Shown here in pieces: positions 1 to 7,631 of a stretch of 64,000 nucleotides of DNA. Below the pieces are notes generated by a model. It was given only the letters and a program-made list of their open reading frames with translations. It had not been told where the DNA came from and did no database searches. The DNA comes from VGDP01 sp964530335 (GTDB lineage Bacteria > Pseudomonadota > Alphaproteobacteria > SP197): contig CAZGYG010000006.1 in NCBI GenBank assembly GCA_964530335.1, positions 5,977 to 69,976 of the forward strand. The letters run 5' to 3'. The position numbers and the translations under genes are program-made. Every line of letters starts with the position of its first letter. Positions within the stretch are counted from its first letter, which is position 1.

Positions 1-1
1 A

Positions 2-1210
2 CGTCCCAGTTACGGCGCGCGCCTGGGCATCGGCGTGATCCACGCGCTGTTCCCGCTCGTCCCCCTCGTTTACCTGACGCGCGTGCTCAGCCCCGCCGAG
101 CTCGGCTTCATCGGCCTGACGCTCGCCGGCACCATGATCGTCCAGGACCTCATCGCGCTGCGGGCCGAATCCGCGGTCGGCGGGGCCGAAGGCCCGAACG
201 GGCCGCGTGCCACGCTCGATCGCGGCGTGGTGCTGGGCGTCGCGCTCGGCGGCTTGGCTATCGCGGGCGCCGCGTGCGCCGTGCTCGCCTTCGCCTTGCC
301 GCGCTTTTCCGCCGTCTTCGCCCTGGCGCCGACGCTGGCGGCGATTCGCTTCATCGGCATGCTCGAATTGGCCGGGGTCACCGACGAAGGCCGGGCCAAC
401 CGGCACGGGGTCATTACCGCCGTGGGCAACCTGACCGGCTTCGCCTTGACCATCGGCTTCATCTCGGCGCTGGAGCTCAGTTGGGCGGGGCGCATCCTGG
501 CGCTCGTCGTCGCCGAGGGCGGGGTCGTCGCCGTGCGCCTGGCGGTGCTCGCGCGTCTGGGCAAGCCGCACCGGGTCGCCTGGGATGCGGCGCGCGGCCG
601 GACCCTGATCCACGAAGCAAGGCCCGAGCTGATCACCAGCTTGCTCGCCGTCGCGCTCGATCACGCCTCGCGCCTGGTCGCGCTGGGCGCGCTCGGCATG
701 GCCCAGGTCGGGTTCCTGGTGGTCGCCTACCGGGTCGGCGCCGCCGTCCCGGCGATCAACAAGTCGCTGGCCTTCGCGCTCGGTCCCCGGGTCTGGGCCC
801 GGATGGACGCGGGCGACCTGCGGGGCCTGGTGCGGCTGCACCTGGTCTATGGCGGCGCCGTGCTGGCCCTCGCGCTCGTCGTGGCGGGCGCCTGCCTGAT
901 CGCCACGGACGACGTGTTCGGCGCGGCCTTCGCAGTCGCGGCGCCCGCCGCCGCCGCTGTCTCGGTTGGGTACGGCTTCAAGGGGTTCCAGCGCGTGGCC
1001 GGGTTCATGCGCACCCGGCTCGGCATGCCCGCGCCCGACCCGTGGCATCAGGCGCTCGCCGTCGCGCTCGTGGTCGCGGTGGGTCTCGGGTTAGCGCCGA
1101 GCCTGGGCGTCACGGGGCTCGCGTTGGCGACGGCGCTGGGGCTCGCGACGGTGGCCGTGCTTTCGGTCGTGGGCGCCTACCGGGAATTCCTGGGCCGGCG
1201 CGGTCAGTAG
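2..1210 (+). CDS. Polysaccharide flippase (Wzx/MATE-like), 5' end outside window
   Basis: The reading frame is open from the first bases of the window, so the true start lies upstream; the first start codon inside is a GTG at 35. About 390 residues are visible and are dominated by hydrophobic helices. The segment LVYLTRVLSPAELGF near the start is typical of lipid-linked oligosaccharide flippases, in which helix 1 is followed by a loop of the RxLSPxExG type. By family, these proteins move undecaprenyl-linked glycan repeat units across the inner membrane. The 3' end overlaps the convergent neuC-like gene by 7 bases, and the neuB/neuC pair next door suggests a glycan containing a nonulosonic acid. 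Exact substrate is unknown. No catalytic motif exists in this family, so the call rests on topology and N-terminal similarity. Confidence 0.7.
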   Translation, partial: RPSYGARLGIGVIHALFPLVPLVYLTRVLSPAELGFIGLTLAGTMIVQDLIALRAESAVGGAEGPNGPRATLDRGVVLGVALGGLAIAGAACAVLAFALPRFSAVFALAPTLAAIRFIGMLELAGVTDEGRANRHGVITAVGNLTGFALTIGFISALELSWAGRILALVVAEGGVVAVRLAVLARLGKPHRVAWDAARGRTLIHEARPELITSLLAVALDHASRLVALGALGMAQVGFLVVAYRVGAAVPAINKSLAFALGPRVWARMDAGDLRGLVRLHLVYGGAVLALALVVAGACLIATDDVFGAAFAVAAPAAAAVSVGYGFKGFQRVAGFMRTRLGMPAPDPWHQALAVALVVAVGLGLAPSLGVTGLALATALGLATVAVLSVVGAYREFLGRRGQ

Positions 1211-2355
1211 GCCAGCGACTTCTGGATCGTGAAGGTCGCGCGGGCCAGGATTTCGGCGATGCGCGGCCCGCTGTGGCCGTCGCCGTAAAGCCCATCGCGC
1301 GGGTAACCGCCGTGGGCGAGCTGGGTTTCGATCGCCTTCTTGATGGCGTGCCGGTCGTAACCGACGTCGATCACGTTGCCGGCGCGCTCGCGCCGGTTCT
1401 GCCGCGTCCCGATGTTGACCGCCGGCACCCCGAGAAACGCCCCTTCGCGAATCGCGCTCGACGAATTGCCGATCAGGCACGCCGAGGAGGCGATGACCCG
1501 GGCGTAGTCCTCGACCGCGAAGTTGCGGAACAGGTGGATCGGGAACCCCGGGTGCCGCGCGACGAAAAGCCGCAGCCCCTTCGAGGTGCTGTCCGAGCCG
1601 GCGTCCACGTTGGGCCACAGCCAGACCGTCGGCATGGCCAGGGCATGGATCGCCGCCAGCGTCTCCTCGATCTGGTGGAAGGCATCGCGGTACTCGGTCG
1701 TCACCGGATGCTGGAGCACGACGACGAAAGGCTTCGAGGCATCGAGCGAGGCGCCGGCGCCGCCGTGGGCATCGAAGAAATCCGCCGGCAGCCCGCGCTC
1801 GATGCCGACCAGCGGATCGAGCGACGGACATCCCGTGACGTGGACGGTTTCCGGCGCCTCGCCCATGCGGATCAGCCGCTCGCGCGACAGCTCGGTGGTC
1901 GCGAAATGCAGGTGCGCGAGCTTGCTGATGGCGTGGCGCACGCTTTCGTCGATCGAGCCGGTCACCTCGCCGCCCTGAGTGTGCGCGAGGGGAATGTTCA
2001 TGTACGAGGCGGCGACCGCCGTGGCGAGCGTCTCGAACCGGTCGGCCACCGTCAGCACCACGTCGGGCTTGAGATTCTCGAACTGGGTTGTCAGCTCGAT
2101 GATGCCGAGCCCGGTCGACTTGGCCATGGTCGCCGGGTTTTCGCCCTCGATGATCGAGTAGACCCTGGCGGCGGGCTGGAAGCCGTCGCGCTCGATGACC
2201 TCGACAGCCGAACCGTAGCGGAACAGCAACGCCGAAGCGCCGACGATGAGCACGAGCTCGAGGTCGGGACGATCGCGCACCGCGGCCATGACCGACTTGA
2301 TGCGGCCGTAGTTCGCCCGGCTGGCGACGACGACGCAGATCTTGCGGCGCGCCAT
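1204..2355 (-). CDS. neuC: UDP-N-acetylglucosamine 2-epimerase (hydrolysing), NeuC/LegG type
   Basis: 383 residues, the usual length for hydrolysing UDP-GlcNAc (or UDP-diacetylbacillosamine) 2-epimerases. The N-terminus KICVVVASRANYGRIKSVM matches the GT-B-like Rossmann start of NeuC. GEVTGSIDESVRHAISKLAH (about residues 128-147) and LQHPVTTE (mid-protein) are family hallmarks, and SSSAIREG near the C-terminus lies in the nucleotide-binding region. By family it releases UDP and forms ManNAc or its 2,4-diacetamido analogue for nonulosonic acid synthesis. It follows the neuB-like gene by only 4 bases, so the two are almost certainly one transcript. The sequence cannot distinguish a sialic acid from a legionaminic acid pathway. 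No CMP-nonulosonate synthetase is seen in the window. Confidence 0.85.
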   Translation of the reverse strand: MARRKICVVVASRANYGRIKSVMAAVRDRPDLELVLIVGASALLFRYGSAVEVIERDGFQPAARVYSIIEGENPATMAKSTGLGIIELTTQFENLKPDVVLTVADRFETLATAVAASYMNIPLAHTQGGEVTGSIDESVRHAISKLAHLHFATTELSRERLIRMGEAPETVHVTGCPSLDPLVGIERGLPADFFDAHGGAGASLDASKPFVVVLQHPVTTEYRDAFHQIEETLAAIHALAMPTVWLWPNVDAGSDSTSKGLRLFVARHPGFPIHLFRNFAVEDYARVIASSACLIGNSSSAIREGAFLGVPAVNIGTRQNRRERAGNVIDVGYDRHAIKKAIETQLAHGGYPRDGLYGDGHSGPRIAEILARATFTIQKSLAY

Positions 2356-2359
2356 GGCC

Positions 2360-3409
2360 TCAGGGTTCCAAGTCGTCCTGGACGAGCACGCGGTCGGCGG
2401 GCACGTCGCGAGCGAGCCGGCGGCCGATGCAAAGGCCGAGCTCGCGGGCCGGGATGCCGTCCGCCGGCTTCTTCGTCGTCAGCATGGCGGCGTCGAGCAC
2501 GGTGCCACGCCGCTGCGGCCGCACCAGGGCGACGCTCTTGTTGAACAGGGCGCGCACGTGGGCGAGTTCGGCGTTCGCCGCGTCCTTGTCGACCGGGTGC
2601 GTGTCGATCTCGTGAATGGCGTCGCGCGCCTCGGCCAGCGTGCGCAACTGGTCGAGCGTGAGCGATGACGGCACGTCGGGCCCGAACATGGCCTTGTGGA
2701 ACGTGGCGTGAACCTCGATCACCGCGGCGCCCCGCGCCATGGCGGCGAGCGCCGGATAAACCGTGCCGCTGTGGTCGGACAGCCCGACCGGGGCGCCAAA
2801 CCGCCGCATCTGGTCCATGACGTTGAGCCCGACGGCGGCCAGCGGCGTGGGGTAGCGGCTGGTGCACTGGAGCACCGCGAAAGCCACGCCCGCGCGGTCG
2901 AAGCGCGCGACCGCGGCCGCGATCTCGTCCCAGCCGCTCGCCCCTGTGCTGAGCAGGATCGGCTTGCCCGAGCCGATCATGGCGTCGAGCAGCGGCGGAT
3001 TGCTGATCTCGCCCGAGGCGACCTTCCAGGCGCCGATGCCGAGGGCTTGCAGCACTTCGAACGCGGCCATGGAGAACGGCGACGACAGGAACACGAGCCC
3101 GCGCTCCTCGGCGTGGGACTTAAGCCCGGCCCATTGCTCGGGCGTGAACTCCATGCGCTTCCAGTAGTCGTAGCGAGTGGCGTCCGCGTAGGAGAACTTC
3201 ACCCGGAAGGGTTCGGCCGGGGTCGATTCGGCGTGCGCGATGTGGGTCTGGAACTTCACCGCGTCGGCGCCCGCCGCGGCGAAGGCGTCGACGAAGCTGT
3301 GGGCGAGCCCGAGCGAGCCGTCGTGGCTCTGCGCCACCTCGGCGATCACGAAGCACTTGGCCCCGGCGCCAACGGTCCGGCCGGCCACGCTGAAGCGATC
3401 GACGGGCAC
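2360..3409 (-). CDS. neuB: N-acetylneuraminate/nonulosonate synthase family (NeuB/LegI/PseI)
   Basis: 349 residues with the two-domain plan of sialic acid synthases. A TIM barrel carries EVAQSHDGS, AWKVASGEISN, LLSTGAS and GLSDHSG, and a C-terminal SAF/antifreeze-like domain (from about residue 285) carries TTKKPADGIPARELG. By family it condenses phosphoenolpyruvate with ManNAc or a 6-deoxy diacetamido hexose. The start is GTG at 3409 with GGAGGG a few bases upstream (complement of 3414-3419). Oddly, the barrel motif usually written EKHFTLD reads EVHATFH here, followed by the normal GPD. This suggests a divergent substrate subgroup rather than a typical NeuB. First gene of a two-gene leftward operon with neuC. 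Confidence 0.82.
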   Translation of the reverse strand: MPVDRFSVAGRTVGAGAKCFVIAEVAQSHDGSLGLAHSFVDAFAAAGADAVKFQTHIAHAESTPAEPFRVKFSYADATRYDYWKRMEFTPEQWAGLKSHAEERGLVFLSSPFSMAAFEVLQALGIGAWKVASGEISNPPLLDAMIGSGKPILLSTGASGWDEIAAAVARFDRAGVAFAVLQCTSRYPTPLAAVGLNVMDQMRRFGAPVGLSDHSGTVYPALAAMARGAAVIEVHATFHKAMFGPDVPSSLTLDQLRTLAEARDAIHEIDTHPVDKDAANAELAHVRALFNKSVALVRPQRRGTVLDAAMLTTKKPADGIPARELGLCIGRRLARDVPADRVLVQDDLEP

Positions 3410-3483
3410 AATGCCCTCCGCGAACGACTCGGTTCACTCTTGGCCCGCCTTCGCCGATGGGTCAAGGCGCTCGGCCGCGCTCG

Positions 3484-3560
3484 ACCCCCGCCCGGGCGCG
3501 CGGGCGCGCGTCCCATCGCCGAGCCCGTCCTTGCCCCACCCTCTCACGCCGCTGCTCGCC
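3484..3560. repeat. Direct repeat copy A: duplicate of the start region of the acyl-CoA synthetase gene
   Basis: Bases 3484-3507 (24 bases) are identical to 4502-4525, and 3514-3560 (47 bases) are identical to 4541-4587. Between the two blocks copy A has 6 bases and copy B 15, so copy A lacks the TATAGT that copy B carries. The second block encodes the first ten codons of the acyl-CoA synthetase that begins at 4558. Copies A and B lie immediately outside a 0.94-kb segment holding phage fragments and a toxin-antitoxin pair, as a long target duplication or att-like pair would. Confidence 0.9.
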
Positions 3561-3655
3561 GGCCTCGCCTCCATCTCGGTGCGCAGGATCGCCTCGCCCG
3601 GACGGATGCCGTAGCCCTCCACCGTCGGCGGGGGCGGCGTCGCGGGCCAGGTCAT
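3561..3655 (-). pseudogene. N-terminal fragment of a phage tail-type protein
   Basis: On the minus strand an ATG at 3655 opens 30 codons beginning MTWPATPPPP and continuing VEGYGIRPGEA...RTEME. This resembles the start of a small phage tail protein common in alphaproteobacterial prophages (WPA..LP, then D/E-GY, then RTEM followed by GPAxxRRR). The similarity breaks exactly where direct repeat copy A begins (3560), and the frame then runs through repeat sequence. I read it as a gene remnant cut off by the insertion boundary. The family assignment is from memory of such sequences and is moderate; the abrupt loss of coding character at the repeat edge is visible directly. Confidence 0.45.
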
Positions 3656-3712
3656 GGTCAAATGGATTTATTGTTCCTTGACAACAGTTTGCCGACAGTG
3701 GACGGAGCCCCC

Positions 3713-3740
3713 ATGTTTGGGCTACAATGTGGCTCAACAT
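3713..3740 (+). promoter_or_regulatory. Putative promoter/operator of the RelB-YafQ pair
   Basis: A -10-like TACAAT (3723-3728) lies inside an inverted repeat ATGTT (3713-3717) / AACAT (3736-3740). This is the arrangement expected if the antitoxin represses its own promoter. The ribosome-binding site AAGGAG (3741-3746) follows directly, 9 bases before the ATG at 3756. A TTGACA at 3678-3683 is too far upstream to be its -35 box. Inference only. Confidence 0.4.
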
Positions 3741-3755
3741 AAGGAGTTCCGGCCC

Positions 3756-4013
3756 ATGAGGACCGTTGTTCGTGCGCGCATCGATGAGCGGGTGAAGAAC
3801 GATGCCGCCGCCGTGCTGGCGTCCATCGGGCTTACCGTGTCCGACGCCTTCCGTCTCATGATGGTGCGCATCGCCACCGAGAAGCGGCTGCCTTTCGAGC
3901 CGCTGGTGCCTAATGCGGAGACCATCGAGGCCATGCAGGCCGCCCGGCGCGGCGACGTGGTCACCGTCGGCAGCGTGGACAACCTGCTGGCGGATCTGAA
4001 TGCGGACGATTAG
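3756..4013 (+). CDS. RelB/DinJ family antitoxin
   Basis: 85 residues. The N-terminal half (VRARIDERVKNDAAAVLAS, then GLTVSDAFRLMM) is the ribbon-helix-helix dimer domain of RelB/DinJ antitoxins. The C-terminal part carries an acidic tail (LLADLNADD) that would wrap the toxin. The ATG at 3756 is chosen because AAGGAG lies 9 bases upstream; longer in-frame starts lack this. It overlaps the toxin gene by 14 bases, the standard translationally coupled arrangement with antitoxin first. By family it neutralises the YafQ-type RNase and represses the operon. It lies between phage-tail gene fragments and direct repeats. Confidence 0.88.
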   Translation: MRTVVRARIDERVKNDAAAVLASIGLTVSDAFRLMMVRIATEKRLPFEPLVPNAETIEAMQAARRGDVVTVGSVDNLLADLNADD

Positions 4014-4281
4014 ACGCACCACCGCCTTCAAGCGCGACTACAAACGTGAGAAGAAGGGTCGGCATCGCCAGACGCTCGACGACGAGCTGTCGAAGGCGGT
4101 AGGGATGCTCGCCGCCGACGAGCCGCTTCCGCAGCGTTATCACGACCATCTCTTGGCCGGGGAATGGAACGATCATCGGGATTGCCACATCAAGCCCGAT
4201 CTGGTGGTGATTTACCGGAAGCCGGGCGACGAGACGCTCGTTCTGGTGCGCCTCGGTTCTCACAGCGAACTTGGGGTGTGA
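4000..4281 (+). CDS. YafQ family mRNA interferase toxin
   Basis: 93 residues. RTTAFKRDYKREKKG at the start and LVLVRLGSHSEL at the end are characteristic of YafQ-type RelE-superfamily toxins, which cleave translating mRNA in the ribosomal A site. The histidine and aspartate positions expected for catalysis are present (His50, His63, Asp67, His88). The protein ends SHSELGV, whereas the family normally ends SHS-D/E-L-F. The aromatic residue that follows Leu, implicated in YafQ activity, is therefore replaced by Gly-Val. The change coincides with the edge of the phage-derived sequence, so the 3' end may have been cut and re-ended by the insertion. Activity is uncertain. Confidence 0.85.
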   Translation: MRTIRRTTAFKRDYKREKKGRHRQTLDDELSKAVGMLAADEPLPQRYHDHLLAGEWNDHRDCHIKPDLVVIYRKPGDETLVLVRLGSHSELGV

Positions 4282-4284
4282 CCG

Positions 4285-4500
4285 CTGAGGTCCCCTACCT
4301 GTAAGCTCCCGCCGCCGGATTGAGGACATATCTCCTCTCCGTTCAAGCGCCGGCGCCAATCCCTCGCCGCGGCCGATCTTGCGGGACATCAGGCTCTCCA
4401 TCCGCTCGACGAAAACATCGATCAGCACCTCGCCCGCGGGCCCACGCCGGGTCTCGGTGCGGGCCTGGGTGTTGGGGACGGTGTTGTAGACGGTCGGCCG
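4285..4500 (-). pseudogene. C-terminal fragment of a phage tail tape-measure protein
   Basis: On the minus strand from about 4500 the frame reads TVYNTVPNTQARTETRR, then GPAGEVLIDVFVERMESLMS, then GRGEGLAPALERR. This resembles the last about 55 residues of alphaproteobacterial phage tape-measure proteins (a V-x-N motif, a G-P-D/A-G-x-x-x-I/V-x-V strand, a helix ending in R-x-I-G-R-G, and a final LE-R motif). The recognisable part ends near 4336 and the toxin gene stops at 4281. No start or upstream coding exists: the frame begins at the edge of direct repeat copy B. With the tail fragment at 3561-3655 on the same strand, gene order fits a phage tail locus. Moderate confidence. Confidence 0.45.
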
Positions 4501-4501
4501 C

Positions 4502-4587
4502 ACCCCCGCCCGGGCGCGCGGGCGCTATAGTCCCGCGTCGCATCGCCGAGCCCGTCCTTGCCCCACCCTCTCACGCCGCTGCTCGCC
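4502..4587. repeat. Direct repeat copy B at the start of the acyl-CoA synthetase gene
   Basis: This is the copy attached to the intact gene. Compared with copy A (3484-3560) it shares 24 and 47 identical bases and has an extra segment containing TATAGT (4526-4531), a possible -10 element 26 bases before the start codon. The phage/toxin-antitoxin segment ends immediately to its left. Confidence 0.9.
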
Positions 4588-6627
4588 CCCGGCTCGATCG
4601 CCTTCGTCGGCGCCTCGCCGCGCGAGGGTTCGCTCGGCCACACCATGCTGCGCGTGATCCGGCACGGCGGCTATCGCGGCACGATTCACCCGGTCAATCC
4701 GAACTACGACCGCATCGAGGACCTGCCCTGCCACCCCTCGCTCGCGGCGATCGGCGAACCGGTCGACCTGGCCGTGCTGGCCGTCGCGAACAGCCGCATC
4801 GAGGCCGCGCTCGAGGAGGCGATCGCCGCCGGGGCCCGCGCCGCCACGATCTTCGCCAGCGGTTATTTGGAGAACGACGGCGATCCGCCGCTATTGTCCC
4901 GGCTGCGCGAGCTCGCCCGGGCGGCAGGCCTGCCGGTGTGCGGCGGCAACGCCATGGGCTTCTACAACCTGGACGCCCGGACGCGGGTGTGCGGGTATTT
5001 GAACACGGTCGGCCCCGAGCAGGGCGGCATCGCGTTCATCACCCATTCGGGCTCGGTGTTCAGCGCGTTAGCCCACAGCGATCCGCGGCTTGCCTACAAC
5101 CTGGTCGTGTCGTCGGGCCAGGAGATCGCCACCACCGTTGCGGGCTACGTCGATTACGCGCTCGACCAGGAGACCACCCGGGTCATCGGGCTTTTCCTCG
5201 AGACGGTGCGCGACGCGCCCGGGTTCCTCGCCGCCGCCGCCAGGGCGCTTGAGCGCCAGGTTCCCATCGTAGTGCTCAAGGTGGGGGTGGCGGCGGAATC
5301 CGCGCGCCTCGCGGTCAGCCATTCCGGAGCCATCGCCGGCGACGACGCCGCCTACGAGGCGGCGTTTGACCGCTACGGCATCGTCCGAGTCGCCAGCCTG
5401 GACGAGCTGGCCGCGACGCTTCTGCTGCTCGGCCAGCCGCGCCGCGCCCGCGCCGGCGGGCTCGCCGCCATGCTCGATTCGGGCGGCGAGCGCGGCATGT
5501 TGATCGACCTGGCCCAGCGCCACGCCGTACCCTTCGCGGCGATCGCGCCCGCGACCCGCGCCCGGCTCGCCGCCCGGCTCGATTATGGGCTCGAGCCGGT
5601 CAACCCGCTCGACGCCTGGGGCACCGGCAACGACTTCGAAGGGGTATTGCGCGACTGCTTCCTGGCGCTGGCCGAGGACAAGGACACCGCCGCCGCGGTC
5701 ATCTTCGCCGACATCCGCGATGCGGGATTCCTGTGCGGTCCCTACGAGCGGGTGCTGCGCCACGTCCACGCCACGGTCGGCAAGCCGATCGCGCTGGCGC
5801 CCAACTTCTCGGGCGTCGCCCACGGCGAGGTGGCGCTGCGGCTTACCCGCGCCGGCATCCCCGTGCTCGACGGCACCGAGAACGCGCTGGCCGCGATCGG
5901 GCATCTGTTCCGCCTGCGCGATGCCTGGGCGCGCCCCGAGCCGACGCCGCCGCAAGCCGACGCCGCCGCCGTCGCGCGCTGGAACGCGCGGCTCGGCAAC
6001 GGCACGCTCGACGAGGCGGAGGCCCTGACCCTGCTCGCCGAGTTCGGGGTGCCGGCGTCGCCGACCGAGGTGATCGACAGCCCCGAGGCCGCGCTCGCCG
6101 CCGCCGAACGCTTCGGCTTCCCGGTCGCGCTTAAGACCGCGCAACCGGGGATCGCGCACAAGTCGGACGTCGATGGCGTGCGGCTGGGATTGGCCGACGG
6201 CGAGGCGCTGATCGCCGCCTACGTCGAATTGGCCGCGCGGCTGGGCCGGCGCATGGTCGTGGCGCCCATGGCCGGGCCGGGCGTCGAGCTCGCGTTTGGA
6301 TTGGTGACCGACGCGCAGTTCGGCACGCTGGTCATGGTCGGCGCCGGGGGTACGCTGATCGAGGTGCTGCGTGATCGCGTGGTCGCCTTGCCGCCGTTCG
6401 ACCGCGCGACCGCACGGCGGCTGATCGACCGGCTCGCGCTTCGCCACTTGCTGGGGGGTGTGCGCGGCCGGCCGCCGGCCGATGTCGAGGCGCTGGCCGA
6501 GGCGTTCGCGCGGTTCTCGGTGCTGGCGGCCACTCTCGGCCCCCGCGTGGCCGAGATCGACGTCAACCCGGTGATCTGCGGGCCACGAGGGCCCCTCGCC
6601 GTCGACGCCCTGGTGGTCGCCCGCTAA
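4558..6627 (+). CDS. NDP-forming acyl-CoA synthetase (acetate-CoA ligase family, fused alpha-beta)
   Basis: 689 residues, the length of fused ADP-forming acyl-CoA synthetases. Domains in order: CoA-binding Rossmann domain (about 8-130, starting GSIAFVGASPREGSLG), succinyl-CoA ligase-like flavodoxin domains (about 150-460) with VSHSGAIAGDD, and a C-terminal ATP-grasp domain (about 475-689) with KTAQPGIAHKSDVDGV, GAGGTLIEVLRDR and EIDVNPVI. By family it interconverts an acyl-CoA plus NDP and phosphate with the free acid plus NTP. The substrate is not predictable. The start is TTG at 4558, giving the usual HPLTPLL N-terminus; no good Shine-Dalgarno site is visible. The first ten codons are duplicated at 3531-3560. 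It heads a rightward group with two deacetylases and a serine hydrolase. Confidence 0.85.
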   Translation: MPHPLTPLLAPGSIAFVGASPREGSLGHTMLRVIRHGGYRGTIHPVNPNYDRIEDLPCHPSLAAIGEPVDLAVLAVANSRIEAALEEAIAAGARAATIFASGYLENDGDPPLLSRLRELARAAGLPVCGGNAMGFYNLDARTRVCGYLNTVGPEQGGIAFITHSGSVFSALAHSDPRLAYNLVVSSGQEIATTVAGYVDYALDQETTRVIGLFLETVRDAPGFLAAAARALERQVPIVVLKVGVAAESARLAVSHSGAIAGDDAAYEAAFDRYGIVRVASLDELAATLLLLGQPRRARAGGLAAMLDSGGERGMLIDLAQRHAVPFAAIAPATRARLAARLDYGLEPVNPLDAWGTGNDFEGVLRDCFLALAEDKDTAAAVIFADIRDAGFLCGPYERVLRHVHATVGKPIALAPNFSGVAHGEVALRLTRAGIPVLDGTENALAAIGHLFRLRDAWARPEPTPPQADAAAVARWNARLGNGTLDEAEALTLLAEFGVPASPTEVIDSPEAALAAAERFGFPVALKTAQPGIAHKSDVDGVRLGLADGEALIAAYVELAARLGRRMVVAPMAGPGVELAFGLVTDAQFGTLVMVGAGGTLIEVLRDRVVALPPFDRATARRLIDRLALRHLLGGVRGRPPADVEALAEAFARFSVLAATLGPRVAEIDVNPVICGPRGPLAVDALVVAR

Positions 6628-6642
6628 CCACCCGGACGCACG

Positions 6643-6671
6643 GTGACAGTGCCCCGGGCGGCGGCTACCAT
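6643..6671 (+). promoter_or_regulatory. Predicted promoter of the deacetylase operon
   Basis: GTGACA (6643-6648) and TACCAT (6666-6671) are separated by 17 bases, in the short gap between the acyl-CoA synthetase and the first deacetylase (ATG 6701). Five of six -35 and four of six -10 positions match the sigma-70 consensus. Not proven. Confidence 0.45.
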
Positions 6672-6700
6672 CGCGGCGAAGTACTGCCAGGGTCCGCGCC

Positions 6701-7627
6701 ATGTCCGTTCCCGGCCTGATCGCCAACCCGGTGCCGTGGCCCAACGGCGCCCGGGTCGCCGCGTGCTTCAGCTTCGACATGGACGGCGAGAGCCTGATGC
6801 ACATCGCCCACCCGACCGACGCGAACAAGCGCGTCAGCGGGCTTTCCGAGCTGCGCTACGGGCCCACCGTCGGCGTGCCGCGGCTGCTGAATATCTTCGC
6901 GCATTTCGGCATCAAACAGACGTTCTTCGTGCCCGGCTGGTGCGCCGAACGCTACCCGGCGGCGGTCGAGGCGATCCTCGATGCCGGCCACGAGATCGGC
7001 CACCACGGCTATCTGCACGAGGACCCCAACACGCTCGGCCGGGCGGACGAGCGCTACTGGACCGAGCGCGGGCTCGCCGCGCTGGTCAAGGCCACGGGGA
7101 AGAAGCCGGTCGGCTATCGCGCGCCGTCGTTCGCTTTCTCCGACGCCACCCTCGACATCCTGCTCGACCTCGGTTTCGCCTACGACGCCTCGCTCATGGG
7201 CGACGACGTGCCCTACCTGGTCGGCAACGGCAAAGCCGACCTGGTCGAACTGCCCTCGCCCATGGCCATGGACGACTGGCCCCACTACATGCACTCGTTC
7301 GATTTCGCCGGCACGGCCAACCAAATCTCCGCGCCCGAGCGCGCGTTCGCCGTGTTCCGTTCCGAGTTCGAGGCCCAGTGGGAGCACGGCGGGCTGTGGA
7401 TCGCCGTGTGGCACCCGTTCATCTCGGGCCGCCTGCCGCGCGCCATCGCCATGGCGGCGATGATCGAGGACATGATGAAGAAGGGCGGCGTGTGGTTCGC
7501 CACGCTGGCCGAGATCGCGGCCCACGTGCGCAAGGTCACGGCGTCGGGCGCATGGAAACCCCGGGTCGAGCGGCTGCCGTTCTACGATGCCAGCCCAATC
7601 CCCGAGCTTAGGCGCGCGGCGGAGTAG
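6701..7627 (+). CDS. Polysaccharide deacetylase (NodB) family protein, copy 1
   Basis: 308 residues with the NodB homology fold and its motifs: FSFDMDGES (metal-binding aspartates, about residues 25-33), HEIGHHGYLHE (metal histidines, about 100-110) and GYRAPSFAFS (about 137-146). By family it is a metal-dependent hydrolase that removes acyl groups from amides. The lack of a signal peptide and the cluster with CoA and hydroxylase genes argue for a cytoplasmic small-molecule amidase (PuuE-like) rather than a cell-wall enzyme, but this is inference. The second deacetylase follows after 4 bases and is clearly a tandem paralogue, sharing NPxPWPxGAR and every motif. Confidence 0.82.
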   Translation: MSVPGLIANPVPWPNGARVAACFSFDMDGESLMHIAHPTDANKRVSGLSELRYGPTVGVPRLLNIFAHFGIKQTFFVPGWCAERYPAAVEAILDAGHEIGHHGYLHEDPNTLGRADERYWTERGLAALVKATGKKPVGYRAPSFAFSDATLDILLDLGFAYDASLMGDDVPYLVGNGKADLVELPSPMAMDDWPHYMHSFDFAGTANQISAPERAFAVFRSEFEAQWEHGGLWIAVWHPFISGRLPRAIAMAAMIEDMMKKGGVWFATLAEIAAHVRKVTASGAWKPRVERLPFYDASPIPELRRAAE

Positions 7628-7631
7628 GCGC

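Noticed and set aside
274..2544. Very long plus-strand reading frame (over 750 codons) across the flippase and neuC region
   Set aside because: High GC keeps antisense frames open; its Arg/Gly/Ala-rich translation has no family motifs and the true genes in this span have clear homology.
3678..3728. TTGACA (3678) with TACAAT (3723) as a single promoter
   Set aside because: The spacing of 39 bases is far too long; only the -10-like element inside the inverted repeat was kept as a candidate.
3561..4501. A full prophage at the neuB/acyl-CoA synthetase junction
   Set aside because: Only short fragments of two tail-type genes are present; there is no integrase, capsid, terminase or lysis gene.
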